Notes: a model not told the origin generated them from the letters alone. A stretch of DNA of 64,000 nt from Actinomycetota bacterium (GCA_041658565.1 JBAZZY010000003.1:62001-126000); one strand, 5' to 3'; positions 7,409-16,268 are shown, counted from the stretch's first letter. A program made the numbers and translations.

Positions 7409-8162
7409 AGCGCGCGCGCAATTCCTCGGCGAGGGCGACGGCGGCGGGGAGGACTTCTCCGGCCGACGCGCGCACAACCGGATCGGCCAGGTCGTCCAGC
7501 GGCGTGGGTTCGTGGTTGACGATCGCGAGGCGCGCGCCGGCGCGCGCGGCCTCCAGCGGGATCGACGCTGCCGGATGCACCACAAGGCTGGATCCGATCA
7601 CGAGGCACAGATCGCATTGGCGCGCGCGGAAGAACGCTTCCTCGATCACGTCCTCGGGCAGCGACTCGCCGAACGAGACGGTTCCGCTCTTTAAGATCCC
7701 GCCGCAGTACACGCAGTGGGGATCGGTCTCGCCGGCTTCGATTCGTGCGTAGGCGTGCTCGGCGGGTAGTTGCCGGCGACAGTCCAGACAGACGATTGAG
7801 CGCGTGCTGCCGTGAAGTTCGAGTACCGCGGTGCTACCGGCTTTCTGGTGCAGGCCGTCGATGTTCTGCGTCACGATGCAGTCGAGCGTTCCGGATCGCT
7901 CCAAGTCCACCAGGGCGCGGTGCGCCGCGTTCGGCAGGTAGTCCACGGCCGCGCGCTCGATACGCATGCGCCAGATGCGTGCGCGGTGCTCGGCGCTTGC
8001 GACGTACTTGTCAAGGGTGAAGTCGGATGGATCGACCTTGGTCCACACGCCCTGGGGACCGCGGAAATCGGGGATGCCGGACTCGGTAGAGATCCCGGCT
8101 CCGGTGAAAGCGACGATGCGCCCGGCGCGCGCCAGCGCTTCGCCGAGAAGTTGGGCTTCCAT
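7407..8162 (-). CDS. NAD-dependent protein deacylase (Sir2 family)
   Basis: 251 residues, typical for a bacterial cobB-like sirtuin. It removes acyl groups from lysines using NAD. Visible elements are the NAD-binding FTGAGIS near residue 20, IPDFRG, TQNIDGLH, the catalytic His in LELHGS, and a four-Cys zinc site (CLDC then CVYC about 20 residues later). VSFGESLP and VIGSSLVVHPA follow in the Rossmann part. The absence of the Tyr-xx-Arg pair of class III desuccinylases was not firmly checked. It appears to be a single gene; the next gene upstream is the subtilase on the same strand, 34 nt away. Confidence 0.93.
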   Translation of the reverse strand: MEAQLLGEALARAGRIVAFTGAGISTESGIPDFRGPQGVWTKVDPSDFTLDKYVASAEHRARIWRMRIERAAVDYLPNAAHRALVDLERSGTLDCIVTQNIDGLHQKAGSTAVLELHGSTRSIVCLDCRRQLPAEHAYARIEAGETDPHCVYCGGILKSGTVSFGESLPEDVIEEAFFRARQCDLCLVIGSSLVVHPAASIPLEAARAGARLAIVNHEPTPLDDLADPVVRASAGEVLPAAVALAEELRAR

Positions 8163-8196
8163 CCCGACAGCATCGCACGCCGCTGCCGACCGAGTC

Positions 8197-10086
8197 CTAC
8201 GAAAGGACCGCTCCGGTCTCGGCGAAGGCCGCGTTGCCGGATGGGTCGGCCACGCCGATCTTCACGAGGTAGTGACCCGCGGGGGCGTCGAGCCCGGGGA
8301 GCCAGTCGTAGCGCCGGGTTCCGGCGGGAACGCTCCGGACGGCGCGATGCATGATCTTCCCGGTGACGGTCGAGCGGAACTCGATTCCGTACGTGAGTGA
8401 AGTCGCGTAGTCGTCGATCGCGGTGAATGTGATCGACAGCGGTCGTCCGGCCGCGCGGAGTCCGTCCGAGGCCGTCACTTGGCTCACAGTCGGCGCGCGC
8501 GTGTCCACGATGACCACGGTGGCGGCGGACGGTCCCCATGTGGTTCCGTCGAAGGCGCTGATCCAGGCCGGGTGCGCTCCGCCCGGCGTGCCTGCGGGAA
8601 CCGGCAGTGTCGCGCGCAGGTTCTCGGTGGTTCCGCCGAAGGCGCCGTCGGCGGCTTGCACGGCCACCGGAGTCGCGCCGGGGCGATCGAACATGACGCG
8701 CGCGGCACGCACGCCTCGAGCGCTGAGCGCGACCGCGGTCACGATGCTGGTGCTGCCTGCTGCGACGGTCGCGCGCGCGCCGGTGGTCACCGGTCCGGTC
8801 GCGCGCAACGACCGCCCCACGTTGATTCTGCCAAAGCCGAAATGTGGATCACGCCCCGGCGCCCCGAGGTCGTCCGCAGCACCCTCAATGAGCGTGCGCA
8901 CCTGCTTCGGGGTCCGGGAAGGATCCTGAGTGAAAAGAAGCGCGGCCAGTCCGGAGACCTGCGGTGCGGCGGCGCTGGTCCCGCACGGAGCCTGGCCGCG
9001 CTCTGCCGGCTGCGGCATCAGTCCGACGAGGCGGTCGGCCGGAGCCGCGACAGAGACGTTGGAGTTGTAGTTCGAGCACGATGCCCGTTGGTCGTCGCGG
9101 TTGGTCCCGGCAACCGACATCACCTCGGGATACGACCCGGGGAAGAAGGGCGTATCGGAGGTGTTGTTGCCGGCGGCCGCGACGACCAAGGCGGGTGCGT
9201 GCTGTGCGGTTCCGGAGGTGGCCAAGCGAATTGCGTCATGGACCGCCGACGAGTCGCCGGCGATTCCCAGCGAGAGGTTGATCACGCGCGCGCCTTGCCG
9301 CCACGCGTAGACGATCGCGTCGGCGAGTGTCGCCGCGTCGGTGGTTCCGCCACCGTCGACGACGGTGAGCGGGAGCAATCGCGCCGCGTACCCGACGCCC
9401 GCGGTGCCGGTCGAGTTCCCAGCGGCGGCGCCGGCCAGGCCGGCGACGAACGTTCCGTGGTAGGCCGCGGAGCCTTTCCAGCGTGAGGACGGAACCCAGT
9501 CGCGCGCGCCGGTGAGGTCGAGTTGGCCGCCGTCGGCGGCGTCGGCCGAACCGCCGGGATTGGCGAAGTCGGGATGCGATGTGTCGATCTTGGTGTCGAG
9601 GACCGCAATGGTGACGGCCTCCTCGACACGCTTGGCCGCGGCGGTGAACGTACGGCCGGGGACGGCGTCCCAACCCTCGGATGCGTTGATCATTCCGAGG
9701 TGCCACTGACCGGGGATTCCGTCGCAGTCGTTGAGGCAGGTGTCGCCCGGCGCCAGCGCGATGCTGCCTGGGTAGTTGGGCTCGACGACGGCGACTGCGC
9801 GCGCCGCCTGCAGGATGGCCGTCGCGGTTTCGGGCGCGCGCACGACGTCGTAGTTGATAGCGTCGATGCGTCGCACGACGTGCGCACCGGCGCGCGCTAA
9901 AAGCGCGCGCCGGACCACGGCCGGAGTGCGGGGTCGGAATCGAACCAGGAACTGCGTTTGGTGGACGGAGACCGCCGGCCCGGAAGCAGCGGGAACCAGT
10001 GCATGGGCCGAAGGCCCTGCGAGCATCGACGCCGCCGTGACGAGGACGGCGAGCGCGCTTCCAAAACGGCGCGAGTTCATACGCAT
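8197..10086 (-). CDS. secreted subtilisin-like serine protease (S8) with Ig-like C-terminus
   Basis: 629 residues. A Sec signal peptide spans about residues 1-29, ending near PSAHA. Residues 45-105 look like an I9-type inhibitory propeptide (FLVRFRP to VEPNY). The peptidase domain carries the full triad: Asp164 in AVLDTKIDTSHPDF, His210 in YHGTFVAGLAG and Ser371 in GTSAAAPQVSG, with Asn307 of AAAGNN as the oxyanion residue. Residues about 430-629 are a beta-rich region resembling Ig/fibronectin domains, possibly for wall or substrate binding. Either ATG (10086 or 10080) could start it. The role is probably extracellular protein turnover. Confidence 0.92.
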   Translation of the reverse strand: MRMNSRRFGSALAVLVTAASMLAGPSAHALVPAASGPAVSVHQTQFLVRFRPRTPAVVRRALLARAGAHVVRRIDAINYDVVRAPETATAILQAARAVAVVEPNYPGSIALAPGDTCLNDCDGIPGQWHLGMINASEGWDAVPGRTFTAAAKRVEEAVTIAVLDTKIDTSHPDFANPGGSADAADGGQLDLTGARDWVPSSRWKGSAAYHGTFVAGLAGAAAGNSTGTAGVGYAARLLPLTVVDGGGTTDAATLADAIVYAWRQGARVINLSLGIAGDSSAVHDAIRLATSGTAQHAPALVVAAAGNNTSDTPFFPGSYPEVMSVAGTNRDDQRASCSNYNSNVSVAAPADRLVGLMPQPAERGQAPCGTSAAAPQVSGLAALLFTQDPSRTPKQVRTLIEGAADDLGAPGRDPHFGFGRINVGRSLRATGPVTTGARATVAAGSTSIVTAVALSARGVRAARVMFDRPGATPVAVQAADGAFGGTTENLRATLPVPAGTPGGAHPAWISAFDGTTWGPSAATVVIVDTRAPTVSQVTASDGLRAAGRPLSITFTAIDDYATSLTYGIEFRSTVTGKIMHRAVRSVPAGTRRYDWLPGLDAPAGHYLVKIGVADPSGNAAFAETGAVLS

Positions 10087-10196
10087 ACAAAACGCGCGCC
10101 CGCTTAGTCCGTTCGGTGACTCCGCGGGTGGTTGGCGAAGATGGCCCGGAATGACTAGGCACCGGCGGGTTGTGCGTGTGTGTCGCCCTCACCGGG

Positions 10197-10202
10197 TACC
10201 CT
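10197..10202 (+). promoter_or_regulatory. putative -10 element (TACCCT) of a leaderless nuclease mRNA
   Basis: TACCCT ends 7 nt before the ATG at 10210 and there is no ribosome site. The same geometry occurs at four other plus-strand genes in this window. Confidence 0.45.
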
Positions 10203-10209
10203 CGCGAAC

Positions 10210-10710
10210 ATGCGGAGAATTTGGGGGATCATCCTCGCGGCGGCGGTTCTTGTTGCGGCCGGCGCCTGTGCGGCCACATCGGATGCTCCATCCGACACCG
10301 CTGTTGTCGAGCGCGTGGTGGACGGCGACACCGTGATCGTGCGCGCGTCGGGCGAACGCATCCGGGTGCGCTTGATCGGCGTCGACACACCCGAGACCGT
10401 CAAGCCCGGCGCGCCGGTCGAGTGCTATGGGCCCGAGGCCTCGGCGTATGTGCACCAAGTTCTTGCTGAGGGCGAGGAGGTTCGGCTCGAGTACGACCTC
10501 GACCGACTCGATCGCTACGAGCGCACGCTTGCCTACGTGTTTCGCGAACGTGACGACCTGTTCGTTAACCGCGAACTGGTTGGCCGTGGATTCGCGGTGG
10601 TCCTCACCATCCGGCCAAATGTTGCGCACCTGGGCGAGTTCGCCGCCGCCGAGCGCGCGGCGCGCGCTGCTCGGCGTGGTCTGTGGGGGGCCTGCTCGCG
10701 CGCGCCGTAG
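10210..10710 (+). CDS. staphylococcal-nuclease-like lipoprotein (thermonuclease family)
   Basis: 166 residues. The N-terminus (MRRIWGIILAAAVLVAAGAC) is a lipoprotein signal with Cys at the lipobox, so the enzyme should be anchored outside the membrane. The OB-fold nuclease core follows: VVDGDTVIVRA, IRVRLIGVDTPE with the catalytic Arg and Ca-binding Asp, LDRLDRYERTLAYVF with the second catalytic Glu/Arg region, and LVGRGFAVV. Start ATG 10210 is preferred over an upstream GTG at 10180 because it begins the signal peptide directly and sits 7 nt from a TACCCT element. It probably degrades extracellular DNA or RNA. Confidence 0.88.
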   Translation: MRRIWGIILAAAVLVAAGACAATSDAPSDTAVVERVVDGDTVIVRASGERIRVRLIGVDTPETVKPGAPVECYGPEASAYVHQVLAEGEEVRLEYDLDRLDRYERTLAYVFRERDDLFVNRELVGRGFAVVLTIRPNVAHLGEFAAAERAARAARRGLWGACSRAP

Positions 10711-10750
10711 GGTGCTTCCGCGCGCCGGGCGGCCACCTGCCGGGGCCGAT

Positions 10751-10756
10751 TAGACT
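10751..10756 (+). promoter_or_regulatory. putative -10 element (TAGACT) upstream of gpsA
   Basis: TAGACT ends 8 nt before the ATG at 10765, implying a leaderless transcript. It also argues against the TTG at 10756 as the start, since that codon overlaps the element. Confidence 0.4.
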
Positions 10757-10764
10757 TGCGGCTC

Positions 10765-11772
10765 ATGTTGGGGATCGTGGGTGCGGGTGCGATGGGTGCC
10801 GCAATGGCGGTGCACCTGAGCGATGCCGGACGCGACATCACCATGTTCGCGACCGAGCACGACGGGCGCTTCGTCGAGGCGCACCTGAAGGGGAAGCCGC
10901 ATCCCGCTTTGGGCATGGATCTGCCCTCGAACCTGCTCATCGTCGATCCGTCGTCGTGGGAAGACGAGTTGCCCAAGATCGACATTCTCATTTTGGCCGT
11001 CGCGACCCCCGGCCTGGTTTCGACCGTTCGGCGCGCTGCTCCTTTTGCGTCGCCGTCTTGCTTGTGGGCGATTGCAACGAAGGGCCTCGACGAAGCGACG
11101 CTTCGGCCCGCAACGGCGGTTGCGGCAGACGAGGTCGGCGACCCCGACCGGGTTGTGGCCGTCGTGGGACCGTCGCTCGCCTCTGAGATCGCTGCCGGAG
11201 TTCCGACGGCGGTCGTGTGTGCCTCAACGGGCGCGCGCGCCGCGCGCGCAGTGGCCGAGGCGCTCGGCTCGGAGCGATTCCGCACCTACACCAGCGATGA
11301 CGTCATCGGCGTTGAGGTCGGCGCGGTCATGAAGAACGTCGTGGCGATCGGGGTCGGTCTGTGCGACGGGCTTGCTCAGGAGTACGGGGTCGCGACCATG
11401 ACCAACGCCAAGGCGTTCGTGTTCTCCCGAGGGCTTGTCGAGATGGCTCGTCTGACGCGCGCCCTCGGAGGTCGCGCCGAGACCATCTTGGGCCTGGCCG
11501 GCGCCGGCGACTTGTTCGTCACGGTGCTCGGGGGCCGCAACATGCGTTACGGGGTGCTGGTCGGCAGCGGCATGTCGCCCGAGCAAGCGCTCGCCGAGAT
11601 GAATACAACCGTCGAGGGTTACTTCAACGTGCGCGCGGCCGCCGGCTTGGCCGAGCGGTTCGGGCTGGACTTGCCCGTCGTGGACGTCGTCGCGCGAGTG
11701 CTCTACGAGGGTCTGTCCCCCCGGGCCGCCGTCGAACGGTTGGTATCCGCATCAGTCGAAGAGGAGCTCTGA
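10765..11772 (+). CDS. gpsA: glycerol-3-phosphate dehydrogenase [NAD(P)+]
   Basis: 335 residues. It reduces dihydroxyacetone phosphate to sn-glycerol 3-phosphate for phospholipid synthesis. The N-terminal Rossmann motif is LGIVGAGAMGAAMA, and the conserved ATKGLDE appears near residue 100. VVGPSLASEIAAGVPTAV corresponds to the GPSFAxE motif (Ser and Leu replace the usual Phe). GVEVGAVMKNVVAIGVGLCDGL carries the catalytic Lys, and GLAGAGDLFVT is the C-terminal signature. The start was set at ATG 10765, giving the usual short N-terminus. GMC oxidoreductase follows within 7 nt and may be co-transcribed. Confidence 0.93.
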   Translation: MLGIVGAGAMGAAMAVHLSDAGRDITMFATEHDGRFVEAHLKGKPHPALGMDLPSNLLIVDPSSWEDELPKIDILILAVATPGLVSTVRRAAPFASPSCLWAIATKGLDEATLRPATAVAADEVGDPDRVVAVVGPSLASEIAAGVPTAVVCASTGARAARAVAEALGSERFRTYTSDDVIGVEVGAVMKNVVAIGVGLCDGLAQEYGVATMTNAKAFVFSRGLVEMARLTRALGGRAETILGLAGAGDLFVTVLGGRNMRYGVLVGSGMSPEQALAEMNTTVEGYFNVRAAAGLAERFGLDLPVVDVVARVLYEGLSPRAAVERLVSASVEEEL

Positions 11773-11778
11773 ACTCAA

Positions 11779-14046
11779 GTGGCGGAGGATGACCGGGGAC
11801 CCGACATGTCTCCACATGACCGCAACGACGACGACAACGAATTCTGGTCTTCCGCGCCGTCGTCTGCCGGTGACGACGACGTTCAGCAGACGTGGTCTCA
11901 GCCGGCCGAGCGGGACGTTCCCGATCCGGAAGAACCGCCGGGCGACATCGAGCCGGAGTGGGCGCCGCCCAAGTGGGCGACGGACGTGACCAAGGATCCA
12001 CTCCCGTCGTCGGGGGAGGATGACTTCGGACGGAAGGAAGCGGAGTCCGACGAGGGTGCGGACGACGCGGCTCCGCCGATGCAGGGGCCCGGAGCTTTCA
12101 CTCCACGGGTGCTGTCGAAGCGGCGCGCGGCGACGCTTGCTGCCGTCGCCCAAGCGCTCCTTCCCCGCGGAGGGCGCGTTCACGAGTCTGCCGCGGACGT
12201 CGGGGTCGCCGAGCGTTTGGATGCGGTGCTGGCGTCCTGGGAGCCCGAGGCCCGCCGAGGGTTCATGCGCTTCGTCACCGTCTTCGAGTGGTCGTCGGTG
12301 TTCTCGCGTCACTTGCGGCGCTTCTCGCGGCTGAGTCCCGGCGCGCAGCAGGCCTACGTCAGGCGCGCGGACGCCAGCCGGCTGCTGCTGCGTCGCGGCG
12401 CGAGCGACACCTTGCGTTTCTACTGCGTGAACCAGTGGGCGGCGACGCCGGTCGTGGAGAGCAAGATCGGGTTCACCTACGGGTGCGAGTCGGCGGACCC
12501 GCCCCGCGATGCGCCTCCACTCGAGGTTATCGAGTTCCCGCAGGTCTCGGCGGATCACACCGAGGAATGCGATGTCGTCGTCATCGGCTCGGGCGCAGGT
12601 GGTGCCGTCGTCGCCAAGGAGCTTGCGGAGTCGGGGCTGTCGGTGATCGTCCTGGAGGAAGGGCCTCACCACACCCGCAACGACTACGGCGGCGCTCCGT
12701 TCGATCGCTTCCAGCGCCTGTACCGGCAGAACGGCCTAACCGCCACGCTCGGTCGCCCTGTGATCCCGCTCCCGCTCGGAATGGGAATCGGCGGCACCAC
12801 GGCGATCAATTCCGGCACGTGTTTTCGGACTCCCGACCGAGTCTTGGCGCGCTGGGAGCGCGAGTTCTCGCTGCCGGCGATCGACGGCGCTTCGCTGCGC
12901 ACGATCTTTGATCGCGTCGAGCGCATTCAGCATGTCGTTCCGGTTCCCGAGGAGATACTCGGCCAGAACGCGCGCGTGTTCCGCAGGGGGGTTGAACGGC
13001 TTGGACTACACGGCACTCCGATCCGGCGAAACATCGAGGGTTGTCGCGGGTGCGGCGTGTGCGCATTTGGCTGTCCCTCGGATGCGAAGCTGTCGACGCG
13101 TCTGACGTATCTGCCGATGGCGCAGCATGCCGGCGCGGGGATCTACGCCAACACGCGTGCGGAGCGGATCCTCATCGAGGGAGGGCGCGCGCGCGGCGTC
13201 GTTGCGCACATGCTCGATCCGCTCACTCGCGAGCCGCGCGCCACGCTCACCGTGAAGGCGCGCGTCGTCGTTGTTGCCGCGGGTGCAATCCACACGCCGG
13301 CACTGCTTGCGGCGAACGCGCTGGGGAATAGGTCCGGCCACCTCGGTCGCCATCTTCGAATTCATCCCGCATGCTCGGTTGGTGGTTTCTTCGAGGAAAA
13401 GGTCTACGCCTGGCGCGGAACGATGCAGTCCTTCTTCGTGGACGACTGGCACGAGTCCCAGGAGATACTGATCGAGGTCACTTCATCGGTGCCCTCGATC
13501 GGGGCGGGAACCTTCCGCGGCGGGGGGCTGGAGATGAAGGAGATGATCGGCGCGTTCCCGCATGTGGCTTCGGCCGGCCTGTTCGTGTCCGACACCTCCG
13601 AGGGTCGTGTCTTCCGGCGGTCCGGCGGAGAGCCGATCATCACCTATCGATTCAACAAGCAGGACGCGCAGCGCATGGTGCGGGGGCTGGTCAAGACGGC
13701 AGAGGTTATGTTCGCGGCCGGCGCTGCGGTCGTGAACACCGGGCTTCCGGGGATCGGCTACGTGCGCTCCGCAGCTGAGCTGGCAGATATTCGCGAGGAG
13801 GCAGTCAAGCCGCGCGCGCTGCGTCTGAGTGCGTTCCATCCCGTCGGGACCGCCCGCATGGCCGCCAATCCTGCCGATGGCGTGGTCGGATCTCACGGTG
13901 AGGTTCACGGGGTCGGCGGGCTGTTCGTGGCCGACGCAAGCGTGCTGCCGGGTTGCCCGACGGTGAACCCGCAGATCACGATCATGGCCCTGGCGACGCG
14001 CACGGCCGACCACATCGCCGGGAGATCTGCCGAGTACTTCGCGTAA
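11779..14046 (+). CDS. large GMC-family oxidoreductase, long-chain alcohol oxidase-like, with a ferredoxin-like Cys cluster
   Basis: 755 residues. Residues 1-110 are acidic, Pro-rich and probably disordered. Residues about 110-240 resemble the small helical domain seen before the flavin domain in long-chain fatty alcohol oxidases and related to gluconate dehydrogenase subunit 3. The FAD-binding motif is VVIGSGAGGAVVAKELAE near residue 270. A CX2CX2CX3C array (GCRGCGVCAFGCP, near residues 422-432) resembles a [4Fe-4S] ligand set. The C-terminal GMC signature HPVGTARM and TVNPQITIMALA carries the catalytic His and Asn. A fatty alcohol or sterol-like substrate is plausible but inferred. ATG 11806 is an alternative start with a GGGGAC ahead of it. 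Confidence 0.85.
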   Translation: MAEDDRGPDMSPHDRNDDDNEFWSSAPSSAGDDDVQQTWSQPAERDVPDPEEPPGDIEPEWAPPKWATDVTKDPLPSSGEDDFGRKEAESDEGADDAAPPMQGPGAFTPRVLSKRRAATLAAVAQALLPRGGRVHESAADVGVAERLDAVLASWEPEARRGFMRFVTVFEWSSVFSRHLRRFSRLSPGAQQAYVRRADASRLLLRRGASDTLRFYCVNQWAATPVVESKIGFTYGCESADPPRDAPPLEVIEFPQVSADHTEECDVVVIGSGAGGAVVAKELAESGLSVIVLEEGPHHTRNDYGGAPFDRFQRLYRQNGLTATLGRPVIPLPLGMGIGGTTAINSGTCFRTPDRVLARWEREFSLPAIDGASLRTIFDRVERIQHVVPVPEEILGQNARVFRRGVERLGLHGTPIRRNIEGCRGCGVCAFGCPSDAKLSTRLTYLPMAQHAGAGIYANTRAERILIEGGRARGVVAHMLDPLTREPRATLTVKARVVVVAAGAIHTPALLAANALGNRSGHLGRHLRIHPACSVGGFFEEKVYAWRGTMQSFFVDDWHESQEILIEVTSSVPSIGAGTFRGGGLEMKEMIGAFPHVASAGLFVSDTSEGRVFRRSGGEPIITYRFNKQDAQRMVRGLVKTAEVMFAAGAAVVNTGLPGIGYVRSAAELADIREEAVKPRALRLSAFHPVGTARMAANPADGVVGSHGEVHGVGGLFVADASVLPGCPTVNPQITIMALATRTADHIAGRSAEYFA

Positions 14047-14087
14047 CCGATTTCTCCGTCTTCGGCATAAAACGGCATGGATGCACG

Positions 14088-14116
14088 TTGGAAACAGGCG
14101 TAGTCGTGTGTACGTT
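14088..14116 (+). promoter_or_regulatory. sigma-70-type promoter of the peroxiredoxin gene
   Basis: TTGGAA at 14088-14093 and TACGTT at 14111-14116 are separated by exactly 17 nt. A leader of about 14-20 nt with GAGGAGG leads to the ATG at 14137. Confidence 0.6.
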
Positions 14117-14136
14117 TGTCTTGTCGAGGAGGAACG

Positions 14137-14646
14137 ATGACGGTCGATGTGGGTACGGAAGCCCCGGATTTCACACTTCGCGACAGCGAAGGCGAGAACG
14201 TCCGGCTCGTGGAATACCGGGGGAACAAGAACGTCCTTCTGGTCTTCTATCCATTCACGTTCTCGCCGGGATGCTCGAGTGAATTCTGCGACCTGCGGGA
14301 CAAGAACTCGGATCTGGTTTCAGACGCGGAGACCGAGGTACTAGCGGTGTCCGTGGACCCGGTTTGGTCGGCTCGAGCCTGGAAGGACCAGCAGAAGTTC
14401 CCCAACCGCTTCCTCAGCGACTTCTGGCCGCACGGCGAGGTGTCCCGCGTATACGGCGCCTTCGATGACGGTCTGGGGTTTTCTCATCGGCACACGTTCC
14501 TGATCGACAAGAGTGGAATCGTGCGCTTCGTCGAGCGCAACTCGGCGAAGCGGTTGCGCAACCAGGATGGGTGGCGCGAGGCGATCCACAGCCTGGCCGC
14601 CGATGCATCGTTGAGCGCCGTCGGCGCGCTGGACGACCACGCGTAG
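14137..14646 (+). CDS. peroxiredoxin (AhpC/TSA, AhpE-like)
   Basis: 169 residues. A thiol peroxidase that reduces peroxides. The core APDFTLRDSEGENV and LLVFYPFTFSPGCSSEFC contains the peroxidatic Cys46 in the family position, with the preceding Pro and Thr/Ser. A second Cys at 51 could serve as resolving Cys, as in AhpE or 1-Cys/BCP variants. VLAVSVDPVWSARAWKDQ and HTFLIDKSGIVR with the conserved Arg complete the fold. The start ATG 14137 has a strong GAGGAGG ribosome site; an in-frame ATG-less extension upstream lacks one. It is monocistronic, with its own promoter. Confidence 0.92.
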   Translation: MTVDVGTEAPDFTLRDSEGENVRLVEYRGNKNVLLVFYPFTFSPGCSSEFCDLRDKNSDLVSDAETEVLAVSVDPVWSARAWKDQQKFPNRFLSDFWPHGEVSRVYGAFDDGLGFSHRHTFLIDKSGIVRFVERNSAKRLRNQDGWREAIHSLAADASLSAVGALDDHA

Positions 14647-14649
14647 ACT
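14644..14649 (+). promoter_or_regulatory. putative -10 element (TAGACT) for the DUF523 gene
   Basis: TAGACT overlaps the end of the peroxiredoxin gene. A leader of about 36 nt carrying GGAGG leads to the GTG start at 14693. Confidence 0.35.
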
Positions 14650-14692
14650 CGATCCATCGACCGGTTCACCGGCCGGCGAACGTGGAGGTTGC

Positions 14693-15166
14693 GTGCGCAT
14701 CCCCGCAGATGAACTTGTTGTGTTGAGCGCGTGTCTTGCCGGTGTGCCTTGCACGCATGAGGCTGCGGCCAACACTCGGGAGTGGGCGGTGTCGCTGGCT
14801 GCCGTGGGGCGTGCCGTTCTGGTGTGTCCGGAGGTTGCCGGCGGACTGCCCACGCCTCGGCCGCCGGCGGAGATCCAGGGCGGAGACGGGACCGACGTGC
14901 TCGAAGGCCGTGCGCGCGTCCTGGACGTGGATGGAGCGGACATCACCGCGGAGTATCTCCTCGGTGCGCGCGCGGCAGCAGCGGTTGCCGAGAATAGCGG
15001 TGCTCGGGTTGCGCTTCTCAAGGCCCGTAGCCCGTCCTGTGGGTGCGAGCAGGTCTACAACGGGTCCTTCTCGGGCGTGTTGCGTTCAGGAGACGGAGTC
15101 ACGGCGGCGTTCCTTCGTCGCCGGGGAATGGTCGTTGCGTCCGACGAGGACGTCGAAGGCATCTGA
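14693..15166 (+). CDS. DUF523 family protein (YbbK-like)
   Basis: 157 residues, the full length of a stand-alone DUF523 domain. Conserved motifs are LSACLAGVPC near the start, LVCPEVAGGLPTPRPPAEIQ, and LKARSPSCGC with paired cysteines. These conserved Cys positions suggest a metal or thiol-based function. In other bacteria the domain occurs alone or joined to DUF1722; the biochemical role is not established. The GTG start has GGAGG 8 nt upstream. The gene ends 3 nt before the convergent HD-GYP gene. Confidence 0.85.
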   Translation: MRIPADELVVLSACLAGVPCTHEAAANTREWAVSLAAVGRAVLVCPEVAGGLPTPRPPAEIQGGDGTDVLEGRARVLDVDGADITAEYLLGARAAAAVAENSGARVALLKARSPSCGCEQVYNGSFSGVLRSGDGVTAAFLRRRGMVVASDEDVEGI

Positions 15167-15169
15167 CCT

Positions 15170-15814
15170 CTACGCGACCAGCCCGAGCCGGTCGGCAAGT
15201 GCGGCGAAGTGCATTACGAATTCGGGATCGAACTGCGTGCCGCCGGATTGCTCGATCTCGGCGAGTGCGGTGGCCGGCGGCAGACCGCGCCGGTATGGAC
15301 GGTCGCTCGTCATCGCGTCATAGGCGTCGACGATGCTGAAGGCGCGCGCCTGCGCCGGTATTTCGTTTCCTGAAAGACCGTTCGGGTATCCGGCGCCATC
15401 CCAGCGTTCGTGGTGGAAGCGAATGACGTCGAGCGCAGCCTTGCTGAATCCGAGGGGTTCGACCAGCCTGAGTCCGATCCCGACGTGGTTGCGCATGATC
15501 GCGCGTTCCGCGGGGGTCAGGGGGCCGCACTTGAGCAGGATGGCGTCGGGAATCGCGATCTTCCCGACGTCGTGCAACAGGAACCCATAGATCAAGTCGT
15601 GTTCCGGCTCGCGCCTGCTGATCCAGCGCCACAGATCGTGCGACAGCGATGACACGTGGTTGGCGTGGTCACCAGTGTGGTGGTCCCGCGCCTCCACCGC
15701 GCTGGCGAGCATGCGGATCACGGTGAGGTCGCGACCATCCGGCGCGCGCGCGCCACGGGCGGGGGCGTGTTGGGCCGCGTGAGGGCTTCGAGTTCGGCGT
15801 AGTGTTGGTTCCAT
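15170..15814 (-). CDS. HD-GYP domain protein, probable cyclic-di-GMP phosphodiesterase
   Basis: 214 residues, almost entirely one HD-GYP domain. Metal ligands are visible: HTGDHANHV, the HD pair in YGFLLHDVGKIAIPD, MRNHVGIG, and FHHERWDGAGYPNGL, which contains the intact GYP. The C-terminal SIVDAYDAMTSDRPYR is also typical. There is no sensory domain apart from a short basic N-terminus, so activity may be controlled by expression or partners. Such enzymes degrade c-di-GMP; this may connect to the Tad locus leader at 30270. ATG 15814 is preceded by AAAGGAG. Confidence 0.92.
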   Translation of the reverse strand: MEPTLRRTRSPHAAQHAPARGARAPDGRDLTVIRMLASAVEARDHHTGDHANHVSSLSHDLWRWISRREPEHDLIYGFLLHDVGKIAIPDAILLKCGPLTPAERAIMRNHVGIGLRLVEPLGFSKAALDVIRFHHERWDGAGYPNGLSGNEIPAQARAFSIVDAYDAMTSDRPYRRGLPPATALAEIEQSGGTQFDPEFVMHFAALADRLGLVA

Positions 15815-15964
15815 TGCCGACTCCTTTCCGGGACCCCGCGTGCAAGTGAGAACGAACCGGCGCGCCGTCTGTCACAGTTCCTGGTCTCTTGTGCTCATTC
15901 GCGCGGTTTCCCGCTCTTGGCGTGTTCGCCGATCGCAGCGCGGCGGAGATCGCTCGCGCCGGGC

Positions 15965-15970
15965 TACACT
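15965..15970 (+). promoter_or_regulatory. putative -10 element (TACACT) of tRNA-Val
   Basis: TACACT ends 23 nt before the tRNA 5' end, leaving a short leader for RNase P to remove. The rest of 15815-15993 shows no gene. Confidence 0.45.
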
Positions 15971-15993
15971 CACGGTCCCGTCGTTCGCGACCG

Positions 15994-16065
15994 GGGCGCG
16001 TAGCTCAATGGTAGAGCGCCTGCCTTACAAGCAGGAGGTCGCAGGTTCGATACCTGCCGCGCCCA
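15994..16065 (+). tRNA. tRNA-Val (anticodon TAC)
   Basis: A complete 72-nt cloverleaf: acceptor GGGCGCG/CGCGCCC, D arm GCTC/GAGC, anticodon stem CCTGC/GCAGG with loop CTTACAA, 5-nt variable loop, T arm GCAGG-TTCGATA-CCTGC, and A discriminator. The anticodon TAC reads GTA/GTG valine codons. CCA is not encoded. The following 220 nt (16066-16286) hold no gene; a 7-bp inverted repeat (CGTATGA 16104-16110, TCATACG 16134-16140) is the only structure seen. Confidence 0.96.
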
Positions 16066-16262
16066 CTTCGCACTCCTGTCTACCAACGGCCCCTGACGTA
16101 TCGCGTATGAACCGGGGCGTTATGCGACCGAAATCATACGGACCACTGAGAGTCAACCGGGAATCCCGAGGAGAGTCGGCGTCCTGGGATCGCATTCAGG
16201 GAGGTCGAACCCGTCGTCGGCCTTGCTTCGAATCATGACTCCGCACGCCTATTCGAGAGGCG

Positions 16263-16268
16263 TACACT
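16263..16268 (+). promoter_or_regulatory. putative -10 element (TACACT) of the hypFCDE operon
   Basis: TACACT lies 18 nt before the hypF ATG, giving a very short leader that still contains GAGGA (16276-16280). Confidence 0.4.
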
